Shown: in pieces, positions 23,157 through 32,080 of the stretch
Numbering within the stretch: the stretch's first letter is position 1
Layout of the letters: the number at the start of each line of letters is the position of its first letter
Assembly (NCBI RefSeq): GCF_014648915.1
Contig: NZ_BMSA01000026.1
Coordinates: 92,330 to 156,329, forward strand
Direction: 5' to 3'
Source of the DNA: Streptomyces phaeofaciens
GTDB lineage: Bacteria > Actinomycetota > Actinomycetes > Streptomycetales > Streptomycetaceae
Length of the DNA stretch: 64,000 nt
Notes under the pieces: generated by a model
The model's input: only the letters and a program-made list of their open reading frames with translations
The model's database searches: none
What the model was told of the DNA's origin: nothing
Position numbers and translations under genes: made by a program

Positions 23157-24590
23157 TCAGGCGTGCGGCGCGGGGCGGCCGAGCCGCCACAGCGCGTACG
23201 CCGTCAGACAGAGGGCGGCCGCGCCGCAGCCCAGGGAGAGCGCCGCGGCCGGGCCCGGCGGCAGGCCGAACAGCGTGACGGCCCCGGCGCCCCCCGCCGC
23301 GAGGAGACAGATGACGGCCGACGGCCAGGCGGCCCCGAACGCCTGGAGCAGCAGTGCGGTCCACAGGGCGGCCGCGAGCGGCAGCAGCCCGGCGGGGTCC
23401 GCACCGGCCAGCAGGGCGGCCGGCCACAGGGGCAGCAGATAGACGGTCAGACAGAGCCCGAGGGTCCCGGCCGAGCGCAGCAGGAACCCGGCGGGTGTGG
23501 CGGTGGTCCGCAGCGCGACGACCGACAGACCCCGGTAGCGGTACAGCAGCCACTCCGCCGGCCCCATGCTGACGGTCAGCACGATCACCGCGTACGGCTC
23601 CCGGCCGCACTCCAGCAGGACGAGCACCCCGGCCGCCAGCCCGAACAGGCCGTACGGCAGGGACGACAGCGGGCTCGGCCGGACGCCGCCCGCCACCGGC
23701 GGATCGGCGAGGGCGCTCCACAGCACCCGGCCGGTCAGGGTGAGGGTGGCCGACAGGGCCAGCGCCGGCAGCCCGGCCCGCAGCGGGCCGCCCGGCTCCC
23801 ACCAGGGCAGCACGGTGGCACCCGCGATCAGCGGGCTGAGCGCGGCGAGCAGCAGCAGCTCCCGGGCCAGCACCAGCAGCACACCGGCGGCCGCCAGGTA
23901 CAGCGACTGCGCGGCCACGACCAGCGTCACCGGGCCGCCCCCGGCGGGCACCGCCCCGGCGGGCACCGCCCCGGCGGCGGTGGCCAGGACCGCCCCGACG
24001 GGCGCGCCGACGAGCAGCGTGCGGCCCGCCTCCCGCGGTCCGGTCGCCCTCCGCAGATGGGCGCGGTGGCCGAGCGCCTGCCCCCAGGCCCAGGAGACCA
24101 GCCCCGCCACGATCAGCGCGGGGGCGTGCCGGCCGGCGTTCCACAGGGGCACGGTGAGCAGATGGGCGAGGCCCGGCAGCGCGAACAGCACGCCCCGCAG
24201 CAGGCAGCGCACGGTGTCCGGCCGCCAGGGGTCGGGTGCCCGCGCGGGCTCCGGGAAGGTCCGCGGCACCTGTTCGTACAGCGCGGCGGCCAGCGAGAAC
24301 AGATCGGGGTGGCCGTAGCGCTCCTTGATCAGGGAGGCGGTGAGGCCCTCCGCCTCCAGCAGCGCCGCCACCTCGTAGGGGTGGACGGCCGGGCCGACGC
24401 GGTCGGCGAGTTCGGCGGCGAGTTCGCTGACCGCCTCCTCGTCGGGGCCGTGCCGGGGCGGCCGGACGGCGAGCGCGGTGTCGTCGGCGGCCCGGCGGGG
24501 ACGGCGGCGCGGCGGCCGGGTCTCGGCCAGCCGCAGGGCCAGTGTGTCCTGTTCGGCGCCGCCGGGCTCCAGCCACATCGGCCCGCTCAT
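23157..24590 (-). CDS. Polytopic membrane protein of the Pel-like cluster
   Basis: A 477-aa protein of unknown family. The first 130 residues are cytosolic and include a helical module, HPYEVAALLEAEGLT...RYGHPDLFSLAAALY. The rest has about eleven or twelve hydrophobic spans rich in Ala, Leu and Gly. Its start overlaps the stop of the PelF gene (ATGA), so the two are surely made together. In Pel systems PelF works with the membrane proteins PelD, PelE and PelG. This protein does not show the PelG opening but has the right size and topology to be a functional counterpart that exports the polymer. That is inference. Confidence 0.6.
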   Translation of the reverse strand: MSGPMWLEPGGAEQDTLALRLAETRPPRRRPRRAADDTALAVRPPRHGPDEEAVSELAAELADRVGPAVHPYEVAALLEAEGLTASLIKERYGHPDLFSLAAALYEQVPRTFPEPARAPDPWRPDTVRCLLRGVLFALPGLAHLLTVPLWNAGRHAPALIVAGLVSWAWGQALGHRAHLRRATGPREAGRTLLVGAPVGAVLATAAGAVPAGAVPAGGGPVTLVVAAQSLYLAAAGVLLVLARELLLLAALSPLIAGATVLPWWEPGGPLRAGLPALALSATLTLTGRVLWSALADPPVAGGVRPSPLSSLPYGLFGLAAGVLVLLECGREPYAVIVLTVSMGPAEWLLYRYRGLSVVALRTTATPAGFLLRSAGTLGLCLTVYLLPLWPAALLAGADPAGLLPLAAALWTALLLQAFGAAWPSAVICLLAAGGAGAVTLFGLPPGPAAALSLGCGAAALCLTAYALWRLGRPAPHA

Positions 24591-26098
24591 CCGGCCACCG
24601 AGCCCACCGGTGCGGCGAGCGGGACCGGCGGAGCCGGTATCGGCGCCGACGCCCGTGCCCGCGAGGGCAGTTCGCGGTAGAGGGAGCGGAAGGTGTCGAT
24701 GGTCCGGCGCAGCGTGAACCGTTCGATCACCCTGAGCCGTGCCGCCTCGCCCATGGCCCGGCGCCGCGCCGGGTCGCCCAGCAGTTCCAGGGCGGCGGCC
24801 GCCATCGCCTCCGGGTCGCGCGGCGGCACCACGAGCCCGGTGTCGCCGACCGCCTCCCGCACTCCGCCCACGTCGGTCGAGACGGTGGCACGCCCGCACG
24901 ACATGGCCTCGATCAGGGTGAACGGGAAACCCTCGCTGATGCTGGAGAGCATCACCACGTTCCCGGCCGCGTAGGCGTCCTTGATGTCGTCGACCCGGCC
25001 CTCGAAGGTGACCGCGTCCGCATGGCCCAGTTCGGCGGCCAGCGCCTCGCAGCGCTCCCGGTACGCCTCGCCGCCGCGCGGGGTGCCCCCGAACAACCGC
25101 AGCCGGGAGTCGGGGACTTGGGCGCGGACCAGGGCGAAGGCCCGGATCAGGGTCTCCAGGTCCTTGATCGGGTCGACCCGGCCCGCCCAGCTGAGGGTGG
25201 GGGTCCGCGGCTCGGGACCGGCGGGCGGGAAGGCGGCCGGGTCCACGCCGTTGTAGACCGTGCGGATCGACTCCGGGTCGGCGCCGCCCTGTTCCTCCCA
25301 GAGCCGGTTGTAGCGGTTGCCGGGGGTGATCAGGGCGGCCCGGCGGTAGCTCTCCTCGGCCAGCAGCCGGAAGAAGCCCAGGACGACCGCCTTCACCGGC
25401 CAGCGGTAGGGCGCGGTGCGGTAGCCGAGGTAGCGCTCGCGCAGATAGACGCCGTGCTCGGTCAGCAGCAGCGGTACGCCGTGCCGGTCGAGCGCGGCGA
25501 GGCCCGGCAGCACGGCGACACCGCCGCTCACCGCGTGCGCGACACCCGTGAACGGGGCCGGCGCGGCCAGCGGGCGCAGGGCGTGTTCCAGCAGAGCGGT
25601 CGCGGTGAGCGCGTCGTGCACGGTCGGCCGGGCCTCGCGCACGGCCAGACCGGGCCGGTTCCACACCGAGGCGAGGAGGGCGATCGCCCGGTCGCCGCGC
25701 AGGAACGGGCTGAGCGCCCCGTCGGCGGCGGCCCGGGACAGCGCGTACAGGGCGGGGGCGAAACCGTCCTCGGCGCGCGGGTCGAGCAGGGCGGTGAGGA
25801 ACTCCTCGTAGGCGGCGGCGAGTCGGGTGCGGGCGCGGCCCCGGGGTGCGCGGCCCTCGGGCGGGGCGCCCCACATGGGGACGGACAGGACGTGCGAGAC
25901 GTGGGCGGGCAGGTCCCAGACGACGGCCTCGCGGCCGGTGCCGGTGACGGCGATGACGTCGAAGTCGATGTCGGGCATGCCCTGGACCAGTTGGTCGCAC
26001 CAGACGCTCACGCCGCCGTGGCTGTGCGGGTAGGTGCCTTCGGTGAGCAGGGTGACGCGCGTCGCGCCGGGGCGTCGCGCGACGTGGGGAACGTGCAT
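24587..26098 (-). CDS. pelF: PelF-type GT4 glycosyltransferase
   Basis: A 503-aa glycosyltransferase. The opening LLTEGTYPHSHGGVSVWCDQLVQGMPD is diagnostic of PelF. The GT4 C-terminal domain follows with SWAGRVDPIKDLETLIRAF near 335 and the EGFPFTLIEAMSCG sugar-nucleotide site near 425. PelF of Pseudomonas is the cytosolic polymerase of Pel, a GalNAc/galactosamine-rich exopolysaccharide. The same operon encodes a GH114 enzyme specific to that kind of polymer, which strengthens the call. The C-terminal tail is Pro/Ala-rich. Start ATG 26098 is followed by a short basic leader before the first strand. Confidence 0.88.
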   Translation of the reverse strand: MHVPHVARRPGATRVTLLTEGTYPHSHGGVSVWCDQLVQGMPDIDFDVIAVTGTGREAVVWDLPAHVSHVLSVPMWGAPPEGRAPRGRARTRLAAAYEEFLTALLDPRAEDGFAPALYALSRAAADGALSPFLRGDRAIALLASVWNRPGLAVREARPTVHDALTATALLEHALRPLAAPAPFTGVAHAVSGGVAVLPGLAALDRHGVPLLLTEHGVYLRERYLGYRTAPYRWPVKAVVLGFFRLLAEESYRRAALITPGNRYNRLWEEQGGADPESIRTVYNGVDPAAFPPAGPEPRTPTLSWAGRVDPIKDLETLIRAFALVRAQVPDSRLRLFGGTPRGGEAYRERCEALAAELGHADAVTFEGRVDDIKDAYAAGNVVMLSSISEGFPFTLIEAMSCGRATVSTDVGGVREAVGDTGLVVPPRDPEAMAAAALELLGDPARRRAMGEAARLRVIERFTLRRTIDTFRSLYRELPSRARASAPIPAPPVPLAAPVGSVAG

Positions 26099-26217
26099 GG
26101 AAGTGCTCCACGGCCGAGGTGTGGGGTGGTTCGTGCCCGGTGGGCCCCGGGCGAGGGGCCACCGGTGGGTGCCGGCCGCGTACGGCGGCCGGATCGGTCC
26201 TGGGGTCGGTGCGCCGT

Positions 26218-26424
26218 TCAGCCGCCCGCGGTGGACGGAGTGTGGGCGGTCAGGGCCGCGGGGACACGGGCGTCCGGTGCGGGCTCGGTGGCCGAGCGAG
26301 CCGCCGTCTCCGAGGAACCCGGGGCGAACGGGTGGTCCTCGGCGTGGGCCGTGCCGGCCGGCAGGCCGAGTGCGGCGATGAGCGCGTCCGCTGTCGGCGC
26401 AGCGGTGCGCATGGTCCGCTTCAT
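26218..26424 (-). CDS. Possible small secreted peptide at the head of the Pel-like operon
   Basis: A 68-aa frame begins MKRTMRTAAPTADALIAALG and has a possible signal-peptidase site AHA near residue 28. The remainder is Pro/Ala/Thr-rich and acidic. A purine-rich stretch (GGGGAGGGGAC) precedes the ATG by about ten bases. It is 119 bp upstream of pelF and on the same strand. I recognise no family, and the hydrophobic core of the putative signal is weak, so it may be a leader peptide or not a gene. Confidence 0.35.
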   Translation of the reverse strand: MKRTMRTAAPTADALIAALGLPAGTAHAEDHPFAPGSSETAARSATEPAPDARVPAALTAHTPSTAGG

Positions 26425-27031
26425 GCGGTGAAGTCCCCTCCCCGGGCAGGGGTGAGCGCGGCTCCCATGGAGCGGACGCACCCCCTTGCGCGACGCCGGC
26501 GTCCCCCTCAGAAGCCGGTCGTCCCGCATCCGTCGCGTCAACATAGTGATGTGTCTGTGTAGCTTTCGTGGTCATGTTGCGAAAGGTGACGGAAAAGCGC
26601 AGGTGTCCCAGAGGTCCGTCACGGGGCCGAATCATGTGATTTTCCGTCAGGGGGTGCGTGGGGCCCGGTGGGCGTGAGGGCTCCGTGTGCTGGTCCGGGC
26701 GCCGAACGGCGCACCGGCGGACCGCTCGGGCGCACGGGGCGTACTGCCACTGGTCCAGACCATGACGGGGGGCTGGTCATAGGCCACTTTCCAGTCACCC
26801 GCTCGCCGGGCCGACCTGGTTTGACGGGTAGTCGGGTGTGGTCGACGGGTAGTCAGGTGCGGGGTGCGCGGGTGACCGGCGTCCCCGCACACCGTGCGTA
26901 CGGTCGACTTTCACCCGGGCGCCACCGGGGCCTTCCCTGACGTTCGGTGCTCTTGGAACACTCCTTGCGCGCGCATCACGACCCGAACCGGCCGGACGAG
27001 ATTCTCCTTCCGCTTGAGAGGTCCCTCACCC
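26425..27031. promoter_or_regulatory. 607-bp divergent promoter region with paired repeats
   Basis: No gene is seen. It separates the Pel-like operon (minus) from the phospholipase gene (plus) and has lower GC than its surroundings around 26535-26660. Two copies of GACGGGTAGTCRGGTG start at 26823 and 26844, a 21-bp spacing, suggesting a dimer binding on one face of the helix. TTCACCCGGGC at 26910-26920 directly followed by GCCACCGGGGC resembles a pair of 11-bp PhoP-box units, though the match is poor. Phosphate control of a phospholipase would fit but is unproven. Confidence 0.35.
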
Positions 27032-29077
27032 ATGTCCGAAGTCAACCGGCGCCGCTTCCTCCAACTCGCGGGCGCCACCTCGGCGTTCACCGCGCTCTCC
27101 GGCAGCATCGAGCGTGCCGCCGCGCTGCCCGCGAACCACCGCACGGGGTCGATCGAGGACGTCGAGCACATCGTCGTCCTGATGCAGGAGAACCGATCCT
27201 TCGACCACTACTTCGGCACCCTGAGGGGCGTGCGCGGCTTCGGCGACCCGCGCCCGGTCACGCTCGCGAACGGAAAGTCGGTGTGGCACCAGCCGAACGG
27301 CACCGGGGAACTGCTGCCCTTCCACCCCACCGCCGACGACCTGGGCATGCAGTTCCTGGAGGGACTCCCGCACAGCTGGCCCGACGGACAGGCCGCCTAC
27401 AACGGGGGCAAGTACGACAAGTGGGTACCCGCCAAGGGCACCACCACCATGGCGTACCTCACCCGTGACGACATCCCCTTCCACTACGCGCTCGCCGACA
27501 GGTTCACCGTCTGCGACGCGTACCACTGTTCCTTCATCGGTTCCACCGACCCGAACCGCTACTACATGTGGACCGGGCACACCGGCAACGACGGCGTGGG
27601 CGGCGGTCCCGTCCTCGGCAACGAGGAACTCGGCTACGACTGGACGACCTACCCGGAGCGTCTGGAGGAGGCGGGCGTCTCCTGGAAGATCTACCAGGAC
27701 ATCGGCGACGGCCTCGACGCACAGGGCTCGTGGGGCTGGATCCAGGACGCCTACCGCGGCAACTACGGCGACAACTCCCTGCTGTACTTCAACAAGTACC
27801 GCAACGCCCAGCCCGGCGACCCGCTCCACGACAAGGCCCGCACCGGCACCGACGTCAAGAACGGCGACGGCTACTTCGACGTGCTGAAGGCGGACGTCAC
27901 GGCGGGCAGGCTGCCGCAGATCTCCTGGATAGCCGCCCCGGAGGCCTTCTCCGAGCACTCCAACTGGCCCTCGAACTACGGCGCCTGGTACATCTCCCAG
28001 GTCCTGGACGCGCTCACCTCCAACCCGGCGGTGTGGGCGAAGACGGCCCTGTTCATCACCTACGACGAGAACGACGGCTTCTTCGACCACGTCGTGCCGC
28101 CGCTCCCGCCGGCCTCCGAGGACCGGGGCAAGTCCACGGTCGACGTCACCCTGGACCTCTTCCCGGGCAGCAAGAGCCGCGTCGCCGGCCCCTACGGACT
28201 CGGCCCGCGCGTGCCGATGCTCGTCGTCTCCCCGTGGAGCAAGGGCGGTTACGTCTGCTCCGAGACCCTCGACCACACCTCGATCGTGCGGTTCATGGAG
28301 CGCCGCTTCGGCGTGCGCGAGCCGAACATCTCGCCCTGGCGGCGGGCCGTCTGCGGCGATCTGACCGCGGCCTTCGACTTCTCCCGCAAGGACACCGGGC
28401 CGGTCGCGGTGCCCGACACCGACGCCTACGAGCCCCCGGACCGCGAGCGTCACCCCGACTACAGGCCGGCCCCGCCCGCCGAGGGTGTCCTGCCCCGGCA
28501 GGAGCGCGGACTGCGCCCCGCCCGTCCGCTCAAGTACGTTCCGTTCGTGGACGGTTCGGCGGACGTCGCCTCCGGAGGCATCACGCTCACCTTCGCCTCC
28601 GGCGCGAAGGCCGGCGCGGTCTTCCTCGTCACCGCCGGCAACCGCACCGACGGGCCCTGGAGCTACACGACCGGTGCCGGCCGTTACGTCTCCGACACCT
28701 GGAACTCGGCGTACTCGGGCGGCGCGTACGACCTGACCGTGCACGGCCCCAACGGCTTCCTGCGCGCCTTCAAGGGGAAGGCCGTCGGACCCGAGGTGGT
28801 CGCCCGGCACGTCGGTGACGACATCGAACTCACCTTCACCCACCAGGGGCCGGGCACCGCGGTGCTGAAGCTGAGGGACGGCTACCGCGGCCGGACGAGC
28901 ACCGTCCGCGTTCGCTCGGGTGCCGTCGTACGGCGCACCGTCGACCTGAGCGCGAGCCGGCGCTGGTACGACCTCACCGTCACCGTGGACGGAGATGCGT
29001 CCTATATGCGGCAGTTCGCCGGACATGTCGAGAACGGGTGTCCGGGAGTGAGTGATCCGGCGATCGTCACGGAGTAG
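27032..29077 (+). CDS. Tat-exported phospholipase C (phosphocholine-type)
   Basis: A 681-aa secreted phosphoesterase. The twin-arginine signal is NRRRFLQLAG at residues 5-14 followed by a short hydrophobic stretch. The catalytic domain shows HIVVLMQENRSFDHYFGTLRGVRG, the phosphoesterase family hallmark with the metal ligands Glu and Asp, and later TYDENDGFFDHV. Two C-terminal DUF756-type beta domains (about 500-680) end the protein, as in Pseudomonas PlcH/PlcN. It would cut phosphatidylcholine or sphingomyelin outside the cell and release phosphorylated head groups as a phosphate source. Start ATG 27032 is placed so the Tat motif sits at the N-terminus. Confidence 0.92.
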   Translation: MSEVNRRRFLQLAGATSAFTALSGSIERAAALPANHRTGSIEDVEHIVVLMQENRSFDHYFGTLRGVRGFGDPRPVTLANGKSVWHQPNGTGELLPFHPTADDLGMQFLEGLPHSWPDGQAAYNGGKYDKWVPAKGTTTMAYLTRDDIPFHYALADRFTVCDAYHCSFIGSTDPNRYYMWTGHTGNDGVGGGPVLGNEELGYDWTTYPERLEEAGVSWKIYQDIGDGLDAQGSWGWIQDAYRGNYGDNSLLYFNKYRNAQPGDPLHDKARTGTDVKNGDGYFDVLKADVTAGRLPQISWIAAPEAFSEHSNWPSNYGAWYISQVLDALTSNPAVWAKTALFITYDENDGFFDHVVPPLPPASEDRGKSTVDVTLDLFPGSKSRVAGPYGLGPRVPMLVVSPWSKGGYVCSETLDHTSIVRFMERRFGVREPNISPWRRAVCGDLTAAFDFSRKDTGPVAVPDTDAYEPPDRERHPDYRPAPPAEGVLPRQERGLRPARPLKYVPFVDGSADVASGGITLTFASGAKAGAVFLVTAGNRTDGPWSYTTGAGRYVSDTWNSAYSGGAYDLTVHGPNGFLRAFKGKAVGPEVVARHVGDDIELTFTHQGPGTAVLKLRDGYRGRTSTVRVRSGAVVRRTVDLSASRRWYDLTVTVDGDASYMRQFAGHVENGCPGVSDPAIVTE

Positions 29078-29157
29078 CCGAGCCGGGGTAAAAGCCAGGT
29101 GAACACCGCATGGTGGGGTCTGGTCAGGTCCCGGTGGGCTCGGGATAGTGTGCCCCG

Positions 29158-29979
29158 GTGACCACGCATTCGAACACCCCTGCAGGCTGGTACCCGGATC
29201 CGCACGGAGCGGCCCAGACCCTGCGCTACTGGGACGGCACCCAGTGGACCGAGCACACCCACGCCGACCAGCAGGCGCAGGGCGCGCCCAAGGTGCCGCA
29301 GCAGCCGGCCGGGCCCGACGCGCGCGTCCAGCGCCAGGTGCAGCAGCAGGCCGGGGTCGCCCCGAGCGGCCCCGGCGGCGGCACGCTGTTCAGCGAGCCC
29401 GTGCTGGTGGTGAACCAGAAGGCGAAGCTGATCGAGCTCACCAACGAGTACAAGGTCATGGACCAGCAGGGCAATCAGCTCGGCTCGGTCGTACAGGTCG
29501 GGCAGAGCGCGCTGCGGAAGATCCTGCGCTTCCTCGTCAGCCTCGACCAGTTCATGACGCACCGGCTGGAGATCCGCGACGCCTACGGGCAGCCGGTGCT
29601 GCTGCTGACCCGCCCGGCGAAGTTCCTCAAGTCGCGGGTGATCGTGACCCGTCCGGACGGGCAGCCGGTCGGCGAGATCGTTCAGCAGAACGTCTTCGGG
29701 AAGATCAACTTCGCCATCAACGCCGGCGGCCACCAGGTCGGCGCGATCAAGGCGGAGAACTGGCGCGCGTGGAACTTCGCCATCGTCGACCACGCGGAGA
29801 ACGAGGTCGCCCGGATCACCAAGACCTGGGAGGGCCTGGCCAAGACGATGTTCACCACCGCGGACAACTACGTCCTCCAGGTCCACTACCAGCTGCCCGA
29901 ACCCCTCCTGAGCCTGGTCGTGGCCACGGCCCTGACCGTCGACACGGCGCTCAAGCAGGACTCGCGCGGGCTCGGCTGA
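29158..29979 (+). CDS. DUF2510 plus phospholipid scramblase-like (LURP-one) protein
   Basis: A 273-aa protein. Residues about 7-35 are a DUF2510 module (AGWYPDPHG...YWDGTQWTEH), common in actinobacterial membrane proteins. A Gln/Pro-rich linker follows. Residues about 80-265 form a tubby-like beta barrel of the scramblase/LURP-one family (LFSEPVLVVNQKAKLIELTNEYKVMD, GKINFAINAGGHQVGAIKAENWRAWNF). No clear membrane span is seen until a weak hydrophobic stretch near the end. A role at the membrane surface is likely, but lipid scrambling has not been shown for bacterial members. Confidence 0.85.
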   Translation: MTTHSNTPAGWYPDPHGAAQTLRYWDGTQWTEHTHADQQAQGAPKVPQQPAGPDARVQRQVQQQAGVAPSGPGGGTLFSEPVLVVNQKAKLIELTNEYKVMDQQGNQLGSVVQVGQSALRKILRFLVSLDQFMTHRLEIRDAYGQPVLLLTRPAKFLKSRVIVTRPDGQPVGEIVQQNVFGKINFAINAGGHQVGAIKAENWRAWNFAIVDHAENEVARITKTWEGLAKTMFTTADNYVLQVHYQLPEPLLSLVVATALTVDTALKQDSRGLG

Positions 29980-30057
29980 GCCCGGGCCCACGGTCGACGG
30001 CGTGATCCTGGGCCGCACTCGACGGTGCCGGTGTGAGCCCGGGGCGCCGCGCCCGGA

Positions 30058-30203
30058 GCGATCCCGGGTCACAGCCCCTGGCGTGATCCCGGGTCACAGC
30101 CCCTGGCGTGAGCCCGGGTCACAACCCCTGGCGTGAGCCCGGGTCACAACCCCCGGCGTGAGCCCCGGATCGCAGCCCCCGGCGTGAGCCCGGATCACAG
30201 CGG
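30058..30203. repeat. 25-bp tandem repeat array between convergent genes
   Basis: About six head-to-tail copies of a 25-bp unit, whose core is GGCGTGAGCCCGGGTCACA, start near 30070, 30095, 30120, 30145, 30171 and 30196. One copy is 26 bp. Each unit contains an imperfect inverted repeat (GTGA around CCCGGG and TCAC) able to form a hairpin. The array fills most of the spacer after the scramblase-like gene, and its last copy covers the final codons and stop of the EamA gene. Confidence 0.85.
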
Positions 30204-31142
30204 CGTGAGGTGTTCCGGTCCGGTCGTGGGCCGGGGCAGCAGGGCCGGTTCGGCCGACGCCGTCTCCGGCTTCAGGGCCAGCACCGCCGCCACGGGGTGG
30301 TCCTCGTCGGGGACGGGAGCGGGCTCCGGTGCCGCCCGGGTCAGCAGCACCACACCCCACCCCGCGAGGCCCGCGCCCGCCAGCGCGAGCAGTACGCCCG
30401 CGGGCCCGCCCTGAAGCCGCTCGCCCAGGAGGGCCAGGCCGATCACGGCGGCGGCCGTCGGGTTCGCCAGCGTCACCATCGCGAGCGGGGCGCCCAGGCC
30501 GCCGCGGTAGGCCGTCTGGGACAGCAGCAGCCCGCCCGTCGCGAACGCGGCGACCAGCAGCGCCACCCCGATCACCTGCACGCTCAGCATCGGTGCCGAG
30601 CCGTCCGTCGCCGCCACCGTCACCGTCTGGGTGAGGGCCGAGGCCACCCCGGAGGCGAAGCCCGACGCGGTCGCGTGCCGCAGCCCGGGCCGGGTGCCGG
30701 GCCGGGCCAGCAGACCGATCACCGCCGCCGTCGCCCCGGCCACGGCGACCGCCTCGGGGGCGCTCAGCACGTCCTCGGGGACCGGACCCGACGCGGTGAC
30801 CAGGATCGCCGCCAGACCGGCCAGCGTGTAGGCGGTGCCCCGCCATTCGGCCGCGCCGACCCGCCGTCCCGCGACCCGCGCGCCCAGCGGCACCGCCGCG
30901 ACCAGGGTCAGCGCGCCCAGCGGCTGCACCACCGTCAGCGGGCCGTACCTCAGTGCCACCACGTGCAGCAGCGCGGCCGAAGCGTTCAGGCCGACCGACC
31001 ACCACCAGGCGCCGCGACCCAGCAGCCGCAGCAGGCCCGCCCCCGGGGACCGGGAGGCCAGCCGCTCCTGGGCGACGGCCGCGGCCGCGTAGGCGACGGC
31101 GGAGAAGAGGGAGAGGACGACGGCGAGGAGCGTGGCGTTCAT
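30195..31142 (-). CDS. EamA/DMT-family transporter
   Basis: A 315-aa membrane protein with about nine or ten spans arranged as two EamA-like halves. GPLTVVQPLGALTLVAAVPLGA and NPTAAAVIGLALLGERLQGG mark the ends of each half, as in drug/metabolite transporters. The C-terminal 35 residues are cytosolic and Pro/Glu-rich. The start overlaps the stop of the PAP2 gene (ATGA). Its stop codon lies within the last unit of the 25-bp repeat array. Substrate unknown. Regulation by the divergent TetR protein is inferred from the operator upstream of the PAP2 gene. Confidence 0.85.
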   Translation of the reverse strand: MNATLLAVVLSLFSAVAYAAAAVAQERLASRSPGAGLLRLLGRGAWWWSVGLNASAALLHVVALRYGPLTVVQPLGALTLVAAVPLGARVAGRRVGAAEWRGTAYTLAGLAAILVTASGPVPEDVLSAPEAVAVAGATAAVIGLLARPGTRPGLRHATASGFASGVASALTQTVTVAATDGSAPMLSVQVIGVALLVAAFATGGLLLSQTAYRGGLGAPLAMVTLANPTAAAVIGLALLGERLQGGPAGVLLALAGAGLAGWGVVLLTRAAPEPAPVPDEDHPVAAVLALKPETASAEPALLPRPTTGPEHLTPL

Positions 31143-31942
31143 CGGGCCGCCCCCGCCAGGACCTGGTCCCCGGCCTTCGCCGGAGCCGGGAGTGCCACCC
31201 CGCGTCCCGCGGTCGTCGCGGTGCGCCGGGGTGCGTGGATCAGGGTGAGCGCGACCCCGAGCAGGGCGCCCGCCACGATCGCGTCGAGCCAGTAGTGGTT
31301 CGCGGTGCCCACGATCACCAGCAGGGTGAGCAGCGGATGGAGCAGCCATAGCCGGCGCCACCGGGACCGGGTCGCGACGATCAGGCCGATCGCGACCATC
31401 AGCGCCCAGCCGAAGTGCAGCGAGGGCATCGCCGCGAACTGGTTGGAGAGGTGGTCGGTGCGCGGCGGCCCGTACACCGACGGCCCGTACACGCGGGCGG
31501 TGTCGATCAGGCCGGTCGCCGCGAGCATCCGCGGGGGCGCGAGCGGGAACGCGAGGTGCAGTGCCAGGGCGGCCGCGGTGACGGCGGCCAGGACCCGGCG
31601 GGCCCAGACGTAGTGCGCCGGGCGCCGCAGGTACAGCCAGACCAGGAAGGCCAGCGTGGCCGGGAAGTGGACGGTCGCGTAGTAGGTGTTCGCGGCCCTG
31701 GTCAGGGTGTCGCCGTGCAGCAGCAGGGACTGCACGGTGCCCTCGCCGGGCAGGTGCAGCCACCGTTCGGCGTGCCAGACGTCGTGGGCGTTGCGGTAGG
31801 CCTCGGCGGTGTGCCCCGTGGCCAGCTGCCGTCCGAACTTGTAGACGAGGAAGAGTCCTGCGACGAGCAGGAGCTCGCGGACTATCGGCGGCCGCGCCGG
31901 TGTGACCGGCTCCGCTTCTGCAGGCTCGGTGCGGGCATTCAT
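31139..31942 (-). CDS. PAP2-family inositol-phosphotransferase-like membrane phosphatase
   Basis: A 267-aa membrane protein with about six spans. The catalytic residues appear in FAAMPSLHFGWA (the PSxH motif) and VIVGTANHYWLDAIVG (the second His and Asp), which is the PAP2_3/Aur1-like arrangement. Related enzymes act on lipid phosphates or transfer inositol phosphate. A long cytosolic start of about 22 residues precedes span 1. It begins a two-gene unit with the EamA transporter, 89 bp from a large operator shared with a divergent TetR gene. Confidence 0.85.
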   Translation of the reverse strand: MNARTEPAEAEPVTPARPPIVRELLLVAGLFLVYKFGRQLATGHTAEAYRNAHDVWHAERWLHLPGEGTVQSLLLHGDTLTRAANTYYATVHFPATLAFLVWLYLRRPAHYVWARRVLAAVTAAALALHLAFPLAPPRMLAATGLIDTARVYGPSVYGPPRTDHLSNQFAAMPSLHFGWALMVAIGLIVATRSRWRRLWLLHPLLTLLVIVGTANHYWLDAIVAGALLGVALTLIHAPRRTATTAGRGVALPAPAKAGDQVLAGAAR

Positions 31943-32030
31943 CCCCCGGCCCCTTCACTGACGGTGGTGCGTGTGGAACGGCGTCCGCCGGGCGGAAACC
32001 CGTGCAGACGCCATCGATACGATGTCGTAC

Positions 32031-32080
32031 CGATACGCCAGTGTACCGATACGCTCGGGTACCGGTACACTGGCGTATCG
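32031..32080. promoter_or_regulatory. Large perfect inverted-repeat operator between PAP2 and tetR genes
   Basis: CGATACGCCAGTGTACCG at 32031-32048 is repeated exactly in inverted form at 32063-32080, with a 14-bp spacer. CGATAC recurs at 32015-32020 and inside the spacer region. TTGACA at 32082-32087 abuts the right arm and could be a -35 element reading toward the TetR gene. Perfect 18-bp arms between divergent genes are typical of a TetR autorepression site that also controls the neighbouring operon. Confidence 0.75.

Noticed and set aside
26908..26932. Pho box before the phospholipase gene
   Set aside because: Only loose agreement with the 11-bp direct-repeat pattern and no independent support, so not called as a separate site.
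30058..30203. 25-bp array considered as CRISPR or attachment site
   Set aside because: Units are head-to-tail without spacers, and there is no integrase or tRNA gene beside it.
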